A stretch of DNA of 64,000 nt from Synechococcus sp. C9 (GCF_022984075.1 NZ_JALAAD010000001.1:2212455-2276454), one strand, 5' to 3'. Counted from the first letter of the stretch, positions 7,345-16,918 are shown. The notes: generated from the sequence alone by a model not told the origin. Numbers and translations: made by a program.

Positions 7345-8655
7345 ATGGCGGATCAGCCCTCGACTTCCACGTTGGCGGGAGTCCTCACCCTCAAGGAATT
7401 GGTGGCGCGTTCCCAGCGGGAGCATCGCAAGGTACAGGAATTGCTGAGCTATTTGGGTTCGGCTCTGCGGAATTTGCATAATTTGAACCAATTTCTCCAG
7501 TTAATTCCGGTGATTGCCACCCGGGTGTGTGATGGGGAGGGGGCGGCGCTATTGCTTTGGCAGGAACAGAATCGGCGTTTGACCCTGGCGCAGTTTCATT
7601 CCCACCGGGAGGACTGGTATGGGCAGGTGGGGGAACGGTTGGCGGACTATGTGCGGCAGTTGCCCGCCGGGTCAGCCCGGGCATTGTTTGCCCAAATTGA
7701 GCAAGAATTGCCTTCCGTCTTGCCGGTGGAGGCGGTGGGAACGGCGGTGATTGTGGCGGGTCAGGAGCAGGGGTGGCTGGTGGTGTTCAGCGACCGCCCG
7801 GAGTTGTTGCATACGGATGCCCGCAGGCAGTTGTTGAATTTGGTGGCGGATCAGACGGCGGTGGCGATTGAGCAGGAACAGTTGCGGCTGGCACTGCGGG
7901 AACGGGAACGGCTGGACCGGGAGTTGCAGTTGGGGGCGGAAATTCAAAAGCACCTGTTGCCGGAAACCCATCCCCAGATTCCGGGGTTGCAGTTGGAATC
8001 CCGTTATTTTACGGCGCAGTGGGTGGGCGGGGATTATTACGACTTTATCCCGGTGGCGGGGGGGCAACGCTGGGCGATTGTGATCGGGGATGTGATGGGC
8101 AAGGGGGTGCCTGCGGGGTTGATCATGACCATGACCCGGGGGATGTTGCGCTCGGAGGTGTTGCGGGGGCATTCACCGGCGGACATTCTCAGCCATTTGA
8201 ACCAGGTGATGTACGAGGATTTGACCAATTCCCACCGCTTTGTCACCCTTTTTTACTCGGAATATGACCCGGTTTCCCGCCAGTTGACCTTTTGTAATGC
8301 CGCCCACAACCCGCCCTTGCTGTGGCAGTGCGCTTCCCGGCAGATTCTCCAGTTGGACACCCCAGGGATGCTGATCGGTCTGGAACCCCAAAGTCAGTAC
8401 GAAAACGGTACGGTGACCCTCGCGCCTGGGGATGTGTTGGTGTACTACACGGACGGCTTTACGGATGCGGCGAACCTACAGGGGGCACGGTTTGAGACGG
8501 CGGGGTTGCTCCAGGCGGTGCAGGATGCCTGTGGGTTACACACCAGTGCCCAGGATATTTTGGAGTATTTATTTATGCAGGTGAAAGCCTTTGTGGGTGC
8601 CCGGGGGACGGCGGGGGATGACATTACCTTAATTGTGGCACGGGTGACGGATTAA
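7345..8655 (+). CDS. GAF-SpoIIE type PP2C protein phosphatase
   Basis: 436 residues. An N-terminal helical linker (residues 10-45) leads to a GAF-like domain (about 45-180, LQLIPVIATRVCDGEGAALLL). A short coiled coil (QLRLALRERERLDRELQLG) precedes a SpoIIE/RsbU phosphatase domain (about 205-436). The domain shows GAEIQKHLLPE, the metal-binding GGDYYDFI, IGDVMGKGVPAGLIM and a C-terminal DDITLIVARV. Such enzymes dephosphorylate anti-sigma-factor antagonists and act in partner-switching stress or carbon signalling. No partner gene is adjacent. A good promoter lies just upstream. It converges with and overlaps the DUF3007 gene by 4 bases. Confidence 0.88.
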   Translation: MADQPSTSTLAGVLTLKELVARSQREHRKVQELLSYLGSALRNLHNLNQFLQLIPVIATRVCDGEGAALLLWQEQNRRLTLAQFHSHREDWYGQVGERLADYVRQLPAGSARALFAQIEQELPSVLPVEAVGTAVIVAGQEQGWLVVFSDRPELLHTDARRQLLNLVADQTAVAIEQEQLRLALRERERLDRELQLGAEIQKHLLPETHPQIPGLQLESRYFTAQWVGGDYYDFIPVAGGQRWAIVIGDVMGKGVPAGLIMTMTRGMLRSEVLRGHSPADILSHLNQVMYEDLTNSHRFVTLFYSEYDPVSRQLTFCNAAHNPPLLWQCASRQILQLDTPGMLIGLEPQSQYENGTVTLAPGDVLVYYTDGFTDAANLQGARFETAGLLQAVQDACGLHTSAQDILEYLFMQVKAFVGARGTAGDDITLIVARVTD

Positions 8656-8963
8656 TCCGGGCTGACCTCGGTTTGCTCCACTTCCTGCTGTAACCGCTCC
8701 CATTCCTCCGGGGAAAGTTGTTCAATCTGGCGAGCCAGCCAAGCCCGGTCGTACTGTTCCCGTTGTTGATGGTAGGTCATGTCCTTGCGTACCACCCGCA
8801 GGGAGTAGGTGGCGACCCAAACAATTAAACCCACCGTCAGGGTCACTTGGCTCCACAACCCCGCTTGCAAACTATCCAGACCAAACGCTTGGAGGAATAA
8901 GTACAGTAATCCGCCCACCCCCAACAGGGCAAACCCCAAACCAATCACATCAATTCGGCGCAT
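8652..8963 (-). CDS. DUF3007 family membrane protein
   Basis: 103 residues from ATG 8963 (MRRIDVIGLGFALLGVGGLLYLFLQ). It has two membrane segments (residues about 5-25 and 35-57, VTLTVGLIVWVATYSLRVV), then a cytoplasmic basic and acidic tail (KDMTYHQQREQYDRAWLARQIEQLSPEEWERLQQEVEQ). This matches the DUF3007 family of cyanobacteria and plastid-bearing eukaryotes. Role unknown. Further in-frame upstream starts run into a repeat element and are rejected. Confidence 0.8.
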   Translation of the reverse strand: MRRIDVIGLGFALLGVGGLLYLFLQAFGLDSLQAGLWSQVTLTVGLIVWVATYSLRVVRKDMTYHQQREQYDRAWLARQIEQLSPEEWERLQQEVEQTEVSPD

Positions 8964-9010
8964 GGGTAAAACCATCTCCAATGCTGGCGGTATTCTAAAT
9001 TTTAACAAAT

Positions 9011-9133
9011 GTAGCAATCCTAAATAAAAATGAAACAGAGGTCGCAGGGGCACCGCCCCCGTTCTTGGTTCTGGAAAATTTCTGTATGCCTACGGCACGC
9101 AAGCTAACGTTAATCAAGTAGGATAGCCATAGT
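9011..9133 (-). repeat. interspersed repeat copy 3, reverse orientation
   Basis: It begins TGTAGCAATCCTAAATAAAAATG and contains GGTCGCAGGGGCACCGCCCC and CTTGGTTCTGGAAAATTTC, the reverse complement of copy 2. It ends TTAATCAAGTAGGATAGCCATAG. A segment near 9087-9109 (TGCCTACGGCACGCAAGCTAACG) is absent from copy 2 but recurs, diverged, near 33645-33672. The copy occupies the leader of the DUF3007 gene. Confidence 0.7.
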
Positions 9134-9171
9134 TGGGGACAGAATTTCTGGAGGGTTGATGTTTACCAATG

Positions 9172-9213
9172 ACTCCCGCCGGACTGAATTTTCAGTAACC
9201 TTAGGATGCCATC
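9172..9213 (+). repeat. 42-bp direct repeat, left copy (flanks toxin-antitoxin pair)
   Basis: This copy starts ACTCCCGCCGGACTGAATTT and ends GGATGCCATC. It is identical over 42 bases to 10211-10252. The two copies flank the toxin-antitoxin genes exactly, 25 bp beyond the toxin stop on this side. Confidence 0.9.
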
Positions 9214-9237
9214 AAAGGAATCAATTTTTTTGGACGG

Positions 9238-9690
9238 TTAGGGGACAGGCGGAATCACGAAATCTGCGAATAGCTGAACATTGAAGTCGTTAGTTGTTAG
9301 GATGTCAACAAGACGCTGGTCTTGAGTTAGTAAAGGAGCATTGTTTCTTTGGGATAGAACGACATAGCAAGCATCGTAAGCAGAAATGCTGTGAACTACA
9401 CTCAGGGAAAGGGCTGCTTGGATGAGATCAACCGTAGGAGTTGAGGTGAAACGGAGGAGTTGAAGATAAGACAAATTTGCCTGAGCTTCGGTACGGTCAT
9501 ACAACCCGGCACGAATATATTTCCAGAAAATGTTGGCACATTCGACATAAAATAAATCTGGAACATAAAAGTGAGCATTCGGATCATTAAGATGCAGAAA
9601 AAGCTGATCCACCTTGGGGGTCAAAGGCTCAATAATGAACTTCTTAATCCCCACGCTGGCATCAACTACACATTTGAGAGAAGCTGTCAT
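9238..9690 (-). CDS. PIN-domain toxin, VapC-like
   Basis: 150 residues. VDASVGIKKFI near the N-terminus, FYVECANIFWKYI (residues about 45-57), ISAYDACYVVLSQ (about 99-111) and LLTQDQRLVDI (about 117-127) are the four acidic PIN positions. PIN toxins are Mg-dependent ribonucleases that cleave tRNA, rRNA or mRNA. The start codon overlaps the stop of the antitoxin gene by 4 bases (ATGA), so the two are translationally coupled. Confidence 0.88.
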   Translation of the reverse strand: MTASLKCVVDASVGIKKFIIEPLTPKVDQLFLHLNDPNAHFYVPDLFYVECANIFWKYIRAGLYDRTEAQANLSYLQLLRFTSTPTVDLIQAALSLSVVHSISAYDACYVVLSQRNNAPLLTQDQRLVDILTTNDFNVQLFADFVIPPVP

Positions 9691-10055
9691 CGGTTGCGGT
9701 CTTGCTGAAGAAAAGTAAGGGTATCAGGCAAATGGTATTGCGCAGGGCAGAAAGTTCGACGCTGTTCAATTCTTTGCAAGATTTCCGCTTGGGAAGGCTG
9801 TACTTCTGCCTGATGGACACCATTGGCTTCTAAGTCAGTTAGGTCTTTCCCTAAGTCTGCAACACCGTCATCAATGGGAAGTTTACGACTCCTTAAAATG
9901 TGCAAAAACTCCTGTTGATTCATGCCTGCAAACTGGCTGGCAATACCCAAATTAATCTTATCCTGCTGAAATAAAAGAACGGCAATTTCCAGTTTGAGTT
10001 CGGCTTCAGAAATATGCGCCGTTTCTAAAAAATCATCGGGGATAACTAAACTCAT
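9687..10055 (-). CDS. UPF0175-type antitoxin with C-terminal extension
   Basis: 122 residues from ATG 10055 (MSLVIPDDFLETAHISEAELKLEI); GTG 10064 is an alternative. Residues 1-75 match the UPF0175 family (IAVLLFQQDKINLGIASQFAGMNQQEFLHILRSRKLPI), a helix-turn-helix protein found with PIN toxins. The remaining 45 residues (SQAEILQRIEQRRTFCPAQYHLPDTLTFLQQDRNR) are likely the toxin-neutralising tail, as in VapB proteins. AGGA lies 10 bases upstream of the ATG. It is the first gene of the pair, the usual order. Confidence 0.8.
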   Translation of the reverse strand: MSLVIPDDFLETAHISEAELKLEIAVLLFQQDKINLGIASQFAGMNQQEFLHILRSRKLPIDDGVADLGKDLTDLEANGVHQAEVQPSQAEILQRIEQRRTFCPAQYHLPDTLTFLQQDRNR

Positions 10056-10210
10056 AGCCTTCACTTCCTATTTTTATTTGGTTGGGGTATTTAGGATATG
10101 GGTATGCTCCTCAGAAAACATCCCAAGTGAAACCACACCAGAGACGGGTAGTTTACCAGAAGGAGTATGGTAATTTTAACCCAATTTTAGAAAGGCGTGG
10201 CAGGGGTGCA

Positions 10211-10252
10211 ACTCCCGCCGGACTGAATTTTCAGTAACCTTAGGATGCCATC
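10211..10252 (+). repeat. 42-bp direct repeat, right copy
   Basis: Identical to 9172-9213. It sits in the 243-bp gene-free stretch between the antitoxin start and the ABC ATPase stop. Nothing else was seen in that stretch. Confidence 0.9.
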
Positions 10253-10298
10253 GAGGGAATTTTCTTGCCAATAAGTAATCAATAAAAGTGTTCTGATC

Positions 10299-11069
10299 TT
10301 ACTCATCCCCACCGCCCAGGTAGGCGGCTAAAACAATGGGATTGGTTTGAATTTCCTGGGGCGTACCGACCGCTAAATTTTTCCCTTCCGCTAATACCCA
10401 CACCTGCTCACAGAGGGACATAATCACATCCATATTGTGCTCAATAATTAAAAAAGTCAGCCCCGCCTGATGCCACCGTTGAATGTAATCGCAGATTTGA
10501 TTGACCAAGGTGGGATTGACCCCAGCGGCGGGTTCATCTAACAACATCAATTGCGGTCGGGTCATCAGTGCCCGTGCCATTTCCAAAAGTTTGCGTTGAC
10601 CACCGGAGAGGGCCCCTGCGTATTCCTGGGCTTTAGCCGCCAAACCCACAGAATCCAGGATTTCCATCGCCGTCTCCCGCAGTTGCCGTTCCTGTTGGGC
10701 CACCCGTTGCGGTTGTAACCATAGGGGCCACACCTGTTCCCCCAGTTGCCCCGGTGCGGCTAGGAGTACGTTGTCCAGCACAGATAAACGGCTAAATACC
10801 CGTGCCACCTGGAATGTTCGCACCAAACCCCGCTGGGTAATTTGATGCTGGGGAAGGCCGGTAATGGGTTGATTGCGGAAGAGAATGTGACCACTATCGG
10901 GCTTGAGGGAACCGCTCAGCAGGTTGAATAACGTGGTTTTGCCCGCTCCATTCGGGCCAATCAGCCCCGTAATTGTCCCTGGTGCCACCGTGAGGGACAC
11001 GTGGTTCACCGCCGGTAGTCCCCCGAAACTTTTATGCAAATTGGTGGCGCACAAGAGGGGTTCGGTCAC
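10299..11069 (-). CDS. LivG-type ABC transporter ATP-binding protein
   Basis: 256 residues from GTG 11069. Walker A is GPNGAGKTT (residues about 37-45), the Q loop lies around LVRTFQVARVF, the ABC signature is LSGGQRKLLEMARALM and Walker B is LMLLDEPAAGVNP. The long insertion after the Q loop and AGVNP are typical of the branched-chain amino acid and urea uptake branch (LivG/UrtD). No permease, binding protein or LivF is adjacent, so the partners must be encoded elsewhere. Substrate cannot be told from this gene alone. Confidence 0.9.
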   Translation of the reverse strand: MTEPLLCATNLHKSFGGLPAVNHVSLTVAPGTITGLIGPNGAGKTTLFNLLSGSLKPDSGHILFRNQPITGLPQHQITQRGLVRTFQVARVFSRLSVLDNVLLAAPGQLGEQVWPLWLQPQRVAQQERQLRETAMEILDSVGLAAKAQEYAGALSGGQRKLLEMARALMTRPQLMLLDEPAAGVNPTLVNQICDYIQRWHQAGLTFLIIEHNMDVIMSLCEQVWVLAEGKNLAVGTPQEIQTNPIVLAAYLGGGDE

Positions 11070-11127
11070 GACAGCGAGGCGGCCAAGGTCACTAGGGGTG
11101 AATTAAATCAATTTTGCCACCCTTGGG

Positions 11128-11394
11128 TCAATCCTGCCGATTAGAACCGACGGAATACAGGTGGTCAAGCACATCCGCCCAGGGTAAATGCACCCAAAAG
11201 CTCTGTTCACTGCCTAAGGGGCGCACCCAATAACTGCTGTACCCCGGTGGGTCGGCAGGGACTCGCCCCCATTGCATCCGCACAAGACGGCAACAGGCTC
11301 CCGAAAGCAATTCAAAACAGTGGTTTTGACCGGCCAAATAGATGACCGTTCCTGGTGCCGGTAAGCGTTCAATGTCGTACATGGTGGGCACCAT
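11128..11394 (-). CDS. hypothetical protein (88 aa)
   Basis: The frame begins MVPTMYDIERLPAPGTVIYLAGQNHCFELLSG and ends DVLDHLYSVGSNRQD. It looks like a small beta-rich soluble protein with two neighbouring Cys (ACC). The start could be ATG 11394 or ATG 11382, and neither has a ribosome site. It lies 58 bp upstream of the ABC gene on the same strand. I do not recognise the family. Confidence 0.55.
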   Translation of the reverse strand: MVPTMYDIERLPAPGTVIYLAGQNHCFELLSGACCRLVRMQWGRVPADPPGYSSYWVRPLGSEQSFWVHLPWADVLDHLYSVGSNRQD

Positions 11395-11885
11395 TAGGGT
11401 TGAAGTTATTTCCTAATACCCCTATTTTAGATTTTTTTTATAATTTCGATCCTTGCGATATGTAAAGGGCATTGGGACGGGCTGGGGGTTGCGCCCTTCG
11501 GTGGAAACCCAAAAAGTAAAGAATTGTAAATAGTAGTGGAGGTGACGGTTTTTTGCCCAAAAATTGGCAAGGATGTCCTATCTTCAGGGTTGCGGATTTT
11601 AGGATACCTGTAATACAAGCAGAGAATGATCTCGCTGGCATCTGGTCATCTCAGATGATTTATGGGAATAACTTTATGCAAATGACGGGATTACCTTCAG
11701 AACTAGGGCAGTTTTATACCCTAAGATCATTGACTTTTTAAGTAGGCACTTTTCTAAATATGATGTGAGATTTGTGTAGCAATTTTAGACGGTCTATGTG
11801 AATCATAAAAGTTACTCAGAACCAAAGACGGGGGCGGTGCCCCTGTGACCGCTATGCTCATAACGACAGCATGGTTTAGCCATAC
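11395..11885. other. gene-free stretch with one degenerate repeat
   Basis: Short open frames here have no ribosome site and unconvincing composition. A degenerate repeat-family copy lies at 11775-11853. Near 11770 the bases TTTGTGTAGCAATTTTAGA resemble a decayed left end of the family. Nothing else was supported. Confidence 0.4.
11775..11853 (+). repeat. interspersed repeat copy 4, degenerate
   Basis: TGTAGCAATTTTAGA at the left, then TCAGAACCAAAGACGGGGGC and GGTGCCCCTGTGACCGCTA. This is the family core with its hairpin, but the right end is not recognisable. It lies just beyond the 3' end of tgt. Confidence 0.6.
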
Positions 11886-13016
11886 TCAGTTAGAATTTTT
11901 ATATATTGACGATGCAGATGAGCTTAGGATAGATTGGAGTTTTTCTACAAAATTCCCATTGATAATCGCTTGCCGTAAACCCAAACTAAAACGCATCAAT
12001 TCCGTCAAATTGTGAATGGAAAGCAGGGTATAACCCAGCAATTCCCGGGAACGAAATAAATGGCTGAGATAGGCACGACTGAAATGTTGACAGGTATAAC
12101 AAGGACAGGTGCTATCCAAAGGCTGTTCATCCCGTTGAAAGGCACGATTTTTCAAATTCCAGCGCTCCCCCCGTACCAACACCGCCCCATGCCGTGCCAA
12201 CCGGGTGGGAATCACACAGTCAAATAAATCCACCCCGGCACTGATCGCCAAAGCCATTTCCCGGTAGGTGCCCACCCCCATCAAATACCGGGGTTTGTCC
12301 TGGGGTAGGTAGGGGGCAACCGTCTTGACAATGTCATGAATTAACTCGCTCGGTTCCCCCACACTCACCCCGCCAATGGCATACCCGGGGAGGTCGTACT
12401 CGGTAATTTGTTGGGCGGATAACCGGCGTAATTCGGGATAAACACCCCCCTGGACAATCCCAAACAATGCCTGATCCGAACGGGCGTGGGCGTTGATACA
12501 GCGTTTTAACCACTGCGTCGTACGATTCACCGCATTGTTCACTTCGTCATAACTGGCGGGATAGGGGGGACATTCATCAAACGCCATGATCACATCCGCC
12601 CCCAACGCATTTTGAATTTGGATGGATTTTTCCGGCGTGAAATGAATGAGGTTCCCATTGCGGGGGGATTGAAAGGTCACACCCTCATCTGTAATCTGTC
12701 GCAAGGAACTCAAGCTAAAGACCTGAAACCCACCCGAATCGGTCAGGATGGGTCCCGACCAATTCATGAATCGGTGCAAGCCGCCGCAGTGCTGGACAAT
12801 TTCCTCCCCCGGTTGCAGATGCAGGTGGTAGGTATTTGCCAAAATCATCTGTGCCCCCGTGTGCGCCAACTGGTCGGGAGCCACCCCTTTCACCGTGCCC
12901 AAGGTGCCCACCGGCATGAAAGTTGGGGTCAGCACCGGTCCGTGGGGCGTGTAAAAGATGCCCGCCCGAGCGTGTCCAGCCGTTTTGATCACCCGAAAGG
13001 AAAAGGGTTGCGCCAC
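11886..13016 (-). CDS. tgt: tRNA-guanine transglycosylase
   Basis: 376 residues from GTG 13016. Visible blocks are [15 protein letters not shown], the nucleophile-region [58 protein letters not shown] and [12 protein letters not shown] with the catalytic Asp. The zinc site is [33 protein letters not shown]. The enzyme exchanges guanine 34 for preQ1 in GUN-anticodon tRNAs, the queuosine pathway. It is divergent from typA with a 72-bp gap. Confidence 0.96.
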   Translation of the reverse strand: MAQPFSFRVIKTAGHARAGIFYTPHGPVLTPTFMPVGTLGTVKGVAPDQLAHTGAQMILANTYHLHLQPGEEIVQHCGGLHRFMNWSGPILTDSGGFQVFSLSSLRQITDEGVTFQSPRNGNLIHFTPEKSIQIQNALGADVIMAFDECPPYPASYDEVNNAVNRTTQWLKRCINAHARSDQALFGIVQGGVYPELRRLSAQQITEYDLPGYAIGGVSVGEPSELIHDIVKTVAPYLPQDKPRYLMGVGTYREMALAISAGVDLFDCVIPTRLARHGAVLVRGERWNLKNRAFQRDEQPLDSTCPCYTCQHFSRAYLSHLFRSRELLGYTLLSIHNLTELMRFSLGLRQAIINGNFVEKLQSILSSSASSIYKNSN

Positions 13017-13088
13017 ACGTTTGCCCCAAACTCTGCTAAATTTTTAACAAGATTTAATTTTTTTCTGTAGCCCTCATCCCCATTCTGT

Positions 13089-14879
13089 ATGACTGCCCAC
13101 ATCCGCAATGTCGCCATTATCGCCCACGTTGACCACGGCAAAACCACCCTGGTGGATGCCCTATTGAAACAGGCGGGAGCCTTTCGACAAGGGGAGGAGG
13201 TGCCCACCTGTGTGATGGATTCCAACGACTTGGAACGGGAGCGGGGGATCACGATTCTGTCCAAAAATACGGCAGTACGATATAAGGACTATTTGATCAA
13301 CATTGTGGATACGCCGGGACACGCTGACTTTGGGGGTGAGGTGGAGCGAGTGTTGGGCATGGTGGAGGGATGTTTGTTGATTGTGGATGTGAACGAAGGT
13401 CCCATGCCCCAGACCCGGTTTGTGTTAAAAAAAGCGTTGGAAAAGGGGTTGCGTCCGATTGTGGTGCTGAATAAAATTGACCGTCTGCGGACTGACCCCC
13501 ACGTGGCTTTGAATAAGGTTTTGGATTTATTTTTGGAACTGGGCGCGGATGATGACCAATGCGAGTTTCCCTATCTGTTTGCTTCGGGAATGGCGGGTCA
13601 TGCCCGTTTGCAATTGGCAGATGAACCGGTGGATATGCAACCGTTGTTTGAATCCCTTTTGCACCATGTCCCGCCCCCGGCTGGGGATGAAAATAAGCCC
13701 TTACAATTGCAAGTTACGACCCTGGATTATTCCGATTATTTGGGACGGATTGTGATTGGCAAAATCCACAACGGCAAAATTACCAGTGGTCAGCAGGCGG
13801 CGTTGATCAATGCGGAGGGCAAAATTACCCGCTCAAAAATCACCAAGCTCCTGGGTTTTGAGGGGTTGAAACGGGTGGAATTGGAGTCGGCAACTGCTGG
13901 TCATATCGTGGCGGTGGCGGGTTTTAGTGATGCCAATATCGGGGACACGATTACCTGTCCGGAAAACCCGATGGCTCTGCCTTTGATCAAGGTGGATGAA
14001 CCCACATTGCAAATGACGTTTTCGGTGAATGATTCCCCTTTTGCGGGTCAAGAGGGCAAGTTTGTCACTTCTCGGCAGTTGCGGGAACGCTTGATGCGGG
14101 AACTGGAAACCAATGTGGCATTGCGGGTGGAGGAAGCGGAAACCACCGATAGTTTCCTGGTGTCGGGGCGGGGGGAATTGCACCTGGGGATTTTGATTGA
14201 AACCATGCGCCGGGAGGGCTACGAATTTCAGGTTTCCCAGCCCCAAGTAATCTACCGGCAAATTGACGGACAACCCTGCGAACCCTACGAATATCTGGTG
14301 CTGGATGTGCCCGATGAGGCGGTGGGGAGTTGCATTGAAAAATTGGGGCAACGGCGGGGGGAAATGCAGGATATGCAAGCCGGGGGGAATGGTCGTACCC
14401 AGTTGGAATTTATCATTCCGGCGCGGGGTTTGGTGGGCTTCCGGGGTGAATTTTTGCGCCTCACCCGTGGGGAGGGAATTATGAGCCATAGTTTCCTGGA
14501 TTACCGTCCCCTGGCTGGGAGTGTGGAGACCCGCCGCAATGGGGTTTTGATTTCCATCGAGGAGGGAGAAGCCACATTTTATGCCCTCAAAAATGCGGAA
14601 GACCGGGGGGTGTTTTTCATCAGTCCGGGTACTCGGGTGTACAAGGGCATGATTGTGGGGGAACACAACCGTCCCCAGGATTTGGAACTGAATGTGTGCA
14701 AAACCAAACAGTTAACCAATATGCGTTCGGCGGGGGCGGAAGAACTCACCCAATTGCAAACGCCGGTGGATATGAATTTGGAGCGGGCTTTGGAATATAT
14801 TGGTCCCGATGAATTGGTGGAAGTTACGCCCAAATCCGTGCGCCTACGCAAATTAAATAAAAAGCTCGCCCGCCGTTAA
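13089..14879 (+). CDS. typA: translational GTPase TypA/BipA
   Basis: 596 residues. G1 is AHVDHGKTT (residues 13-21), G2 region [13 protein letters not shown]3 [12 protein letters not shown] and G4 NKIDR. EF-G-like domains II, III and V follow, and the C-terminal domain specific to BipA is present ([42 protein letters not shown]). TypA binds the ribosome under stress and aids 50S assembly. Start ATG 13089, no strong ribosome site. The 3' end overlaps the convergent Rieske gene by 4 bases. Confidence 0.96.
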   Translation: MTAHIRNVAIIAHVDHGKTTLVDALLKQAGAFRQGEEVPTCVMDSNDLERERGITILSKNTAVRYKDYLINIVDTPGHADFGGEVERVLGMVEGCLLIVDVNEGPMPQTRFVLKKALEKGLRPIVVLNKIDRLRTDPHVALNKVLDLFLELGADDDQCEFPYLFASGMAGHARLQLADEPVDMQPLFESLLHHVPPPAGDENKPLQLQVTTLDYSDYLGRIVIGKIHNGKITSGQQAALINAEGKITRSKITKLLGFEGLKRVELESATAGHIVAVAGFSDANIGDTITCPENPMALPLIKVDEPTLQMTFSVNDSPFAGQEGKFVTSRQLRERLMRELETNVALRVEEAETTDSFLVSGRGELHLGILIETMRREGYEFQVSQPQVIYRQIDGQPCEPYEYLVLDVPDEAVGSCIEKLGQRRGEMQDMQAGGNGRTQLEFIIPARGLVGFRGEFLRLTRGEGIMSHSFLDYRPLAGSVETRRNGVLISIEEGEATFYALKNAEDRGVFFISPGTRVYKGMIVGEHNRPQDLELNVCKTKQLTNMRSAGAEELTQLQTPVDMNLERALEYIGPDELVEVTPKSVRLRKLNKKLARR

Positions 14880-15907
14880 CTACGCCAGCGCAATACCTGG
14901 GAGGAAAGGGGATTCACAAACGGGCGTTTTTCTAATACGGAACGGGCGTATTCTTGCTTGATTTGGTGATACCAACGGGCTTGGGTATCCGCATCTTTGA
15001 TTAACATGAGAGCGGGGTTATATTTCAAACCATCCTGTTGCTTGATCACCACCTGACGGTCTTGCTCGAAAAAGGTTCGCATGAACCAACGTAAAATTGG
15101 TTTGGCGAGGGTGAACCCCGGATGGCTCCAATAGAACTGGGAAATCACCTGGGTTTGCTGGGCGGAAATCGGGGTAACCGTGGTTAAGTTGGTGACCTGA
15201 TGCCGGTCGCCCTGGACAATTTCAATCCGCACCCCTGGCAGATGAAATTGGATTTCCGTCTCAGGATTGGCTCCCAATAACCGATAGAAAAAAGAAGTTT
15301 TTAACAAACGATGTCGGCGCATCACAAACCCCAAGGGCAGGGGGTCAAATTGCTTGGATTTAACAAACAATTCCCCCCGGGAACGCCACCACCACACCTG
15401 ATGCACAAACGGGCCGTGAGCCGGGTCCATGAGCCCCACAATCGCATGATCTACATAACAGGGAAAATCAAAGGATTCGCTCAACTGGGGGCGTTGGTTT
15501 GGATCACCTGGAACCAGCGGGATGGGGACTTGGGGGTCAGATTCCTCCCCCAAATAAATCCAGAGATTTCCCTGCACCTCCCGCACGGGATAGCTAGGCA
15601 CGTTAATGCGGGAAATATCCAAATCCGTTGGGTCACACAGGGAGGGAATGTGCGTACATTGACCACCGGGATTAAACCGCCAACCGTGATAGCAACACAT
15701 CAATTCTTCACCCAGCATTTTCCCATAGGAAAGGGGAATCCCCCGGTGGGGACAAATATCCCGTAGGGCGAAGGCTTTACCGCTAGTGGTACGCCCAAAG
15801 AGGATGGGTTCCCCCAGAAACACTCGCCCCAAAACGCTCCCTGGGGGCAACTGCCTGGCAGGTAGGGCGAAATACCAAAGATTGCGCAGGAAAACCGGCG
15901 ATGCCAT
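14876..15907 (-). CDS. Rieske-type ring-hydroxylating oxygenase, alpha subunit-like
   Basis: 343 residues from ATG 15907 (MASPVFLRNLWYFALPARQL). The Rieske [2Fe-2S] ligands are in CPHRG (about residue 50) and CCYHGWRF (about 69-76). The mononuclear iron motif D-x2-H-x4-H is seen as DPAHGPFVH (about residue 160). The family covers aromatic dioxygenases and the PAO/CAO-like oxygenases of phototrophs. No extended C-terminal CxxC redox tail is seen, so it is not a canonical pheophorbide a oxygenase. Substrate unknown. It lies 25 bp after the upstream hypothetical gene, probably the same operon. Confidence 0.85.
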   Translation of the reverse strand: MASPVFLRNLWYFALPARQLPPGSVLGRVFLGEPILFGRTTSGKAFALRDICPHRGIPLSYGKMLGEELMCCYHGWRFNPGGQCTHIPSLCDPTDLDISRINVPSYPVREVQGNLWIYLGEESDPQVPIPLVPGDPNQRPQLSESFDFPCYVDHAIVGLMDPAHGPFVHQVWWWRSRGELFVKSKQFDPLPLGFVMRRHRLLKTSFFYRLLGANPETEIQFHLPGVRIEIVQGDRHQVTNLTTVTPISAQQTQVISQFYWSHPGFTLAKPILRWFMRTFFEQDRQVVIKQQDGLKYNPALMLIKDADTQARWYHQIKQEYARSVLEKRPFVNPLSSQVLRWRS

Positions 15908-15932
15908 GATTACCAAAAGGAAAAGTACTTTG

Positions 15933-16862
15933 TCAGGATTCCCACCCTTCAAACCACACCCGCACCTGTCCATCGGGAGCCAATTCCAATTGAATTTTGG
16001 CGGTTTTGGGGATGGTACCCATGAAGGCTTCCCCCACCAACGGCATCGGGGTTTGATCCAAAAATACCCCCGCTTCTGGGGACAGGGGTATGATCCGGCT
16101 CAGGGTGCCCTGGGGCGTGATCACCAAGCGATAGGTGAGGGGTTGTTGCAAACTCTGCGGGGGTTGCCAGCGTTGGCGGAAATAGTTTTGTACCCCTTGT
16201 AGTTCCGGGGGAGCCACCGTTTTCGCTGGGGGCGTGGGGGCAGGACGTTCCCCAGGCGAGGGGGGTAAAGGAATGCTCTGAATCGTCCCTGGGGTCAAGG
16301 CGGGGGGGGGCGGCGGCAGGGTCGTCACCGTATTCAGGGTTATGGTTGCGCCGGGGGGTGGGGTCGGTGGCGGGCTGGGTAATGGGTTCGCTAACTTTGT
16401 CGGGCTACGGGGGATCAGCCGGGTCACCAGCGTCATCTCTACTGGGCGGGGCAACCGGGCTAACATCACCGCCAGTGCCAGCCCAACGCCCAAGGTCAGC
16501 CAGCCCAAACCTTGTTGCCACCAGGGAAAGCGGGGGGTTTTCGCCGCCTCCAACACCCAAGCCAGGTCATGCAATTCTTGTAGCGTTAAATTCATCGCCG
16601 GTGCCAAGCCCCCAAATTCCAGGGCGTAGCGGTGTGGTACGGGCAGAGATTCCTCCAGCGGTACCAATGCGCCTGGGGTTTCCGTCGGGGCAACCGGGGG
16701 GGGCGGTGTCGCCAGGTATGCCAAAACCAGCACCGTCAAGGCGGTCAACTGCTCCCGTTCTCCCCGAATTTCCAGACCATTGGCTAACTTCAGATCAAAA
16801 TAACGCCACCGCAGGCGCAACTGGCAACTGGGTCGCCGTATATTTTGCCATATCCTCATCAC
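15933..16862 (-). CDS. membrane-anchored hypothetical protein with Pro-rich spacer
   Basis: About 309 residues. An N-terminal cytoplasmic region (CQLRLRWRYFDLKL, ANGLEIRGEREQL; residues 1-115) recalls the cyanobacterial DUF4335 family, but I hold this loosely. One membrane segment follows (GLGWLTLGVGLALAVMLARL, about 118-137). Then comes a Pro-rich spacer (about 150-220) and a C-terminal domain (YFRQRWQPPQSLQQPL...LVITPQGTLSRIIPLS) of the TonB-C-like or DUF4335 C-terminal style. It may span the periplasm. It is upstream of the Rieske gene on the same strand. Confidence 0.6.
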   Translation of the reverse strand: MMRIWQNIRRPSCQLRLRWRYFDLKLANGLEIRGEREQLTALTVLVLAYLATPPPPVAPTETPGALVPLEESLPVPHRYALEFGGLAPAMNLTLQELHDLAWVLEAAKTPRFPWWQQGLGWLTLGVGLALAVMLARLPRPVEMTLVTRLIPRSPTKLANPLPSPPPTPPPGATITLNTVTTLPPPPPALTPGTIQSIPLPPSPGERPAPTPPAKTVAPPELQGVQNYFRQRWQPPQSLQQPLTYRLVITPQGTLSRIIPLSPEAGVFLDQTPMPLVGEAFMGTIPKTAKIQLELAPDGQVRVWFEGWES

Positions 16863-16918
16863 TGGCTATCCCCTGCACAACCCCTTCTACTTTACCCTGG
16901 TCACGGACTTGAGGATGC

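Noticed and set aside
11553-11741. 62-codon frame in a gene-free gap
   Set aside because: No ribosome site, unremarkable composition, and no start supported.
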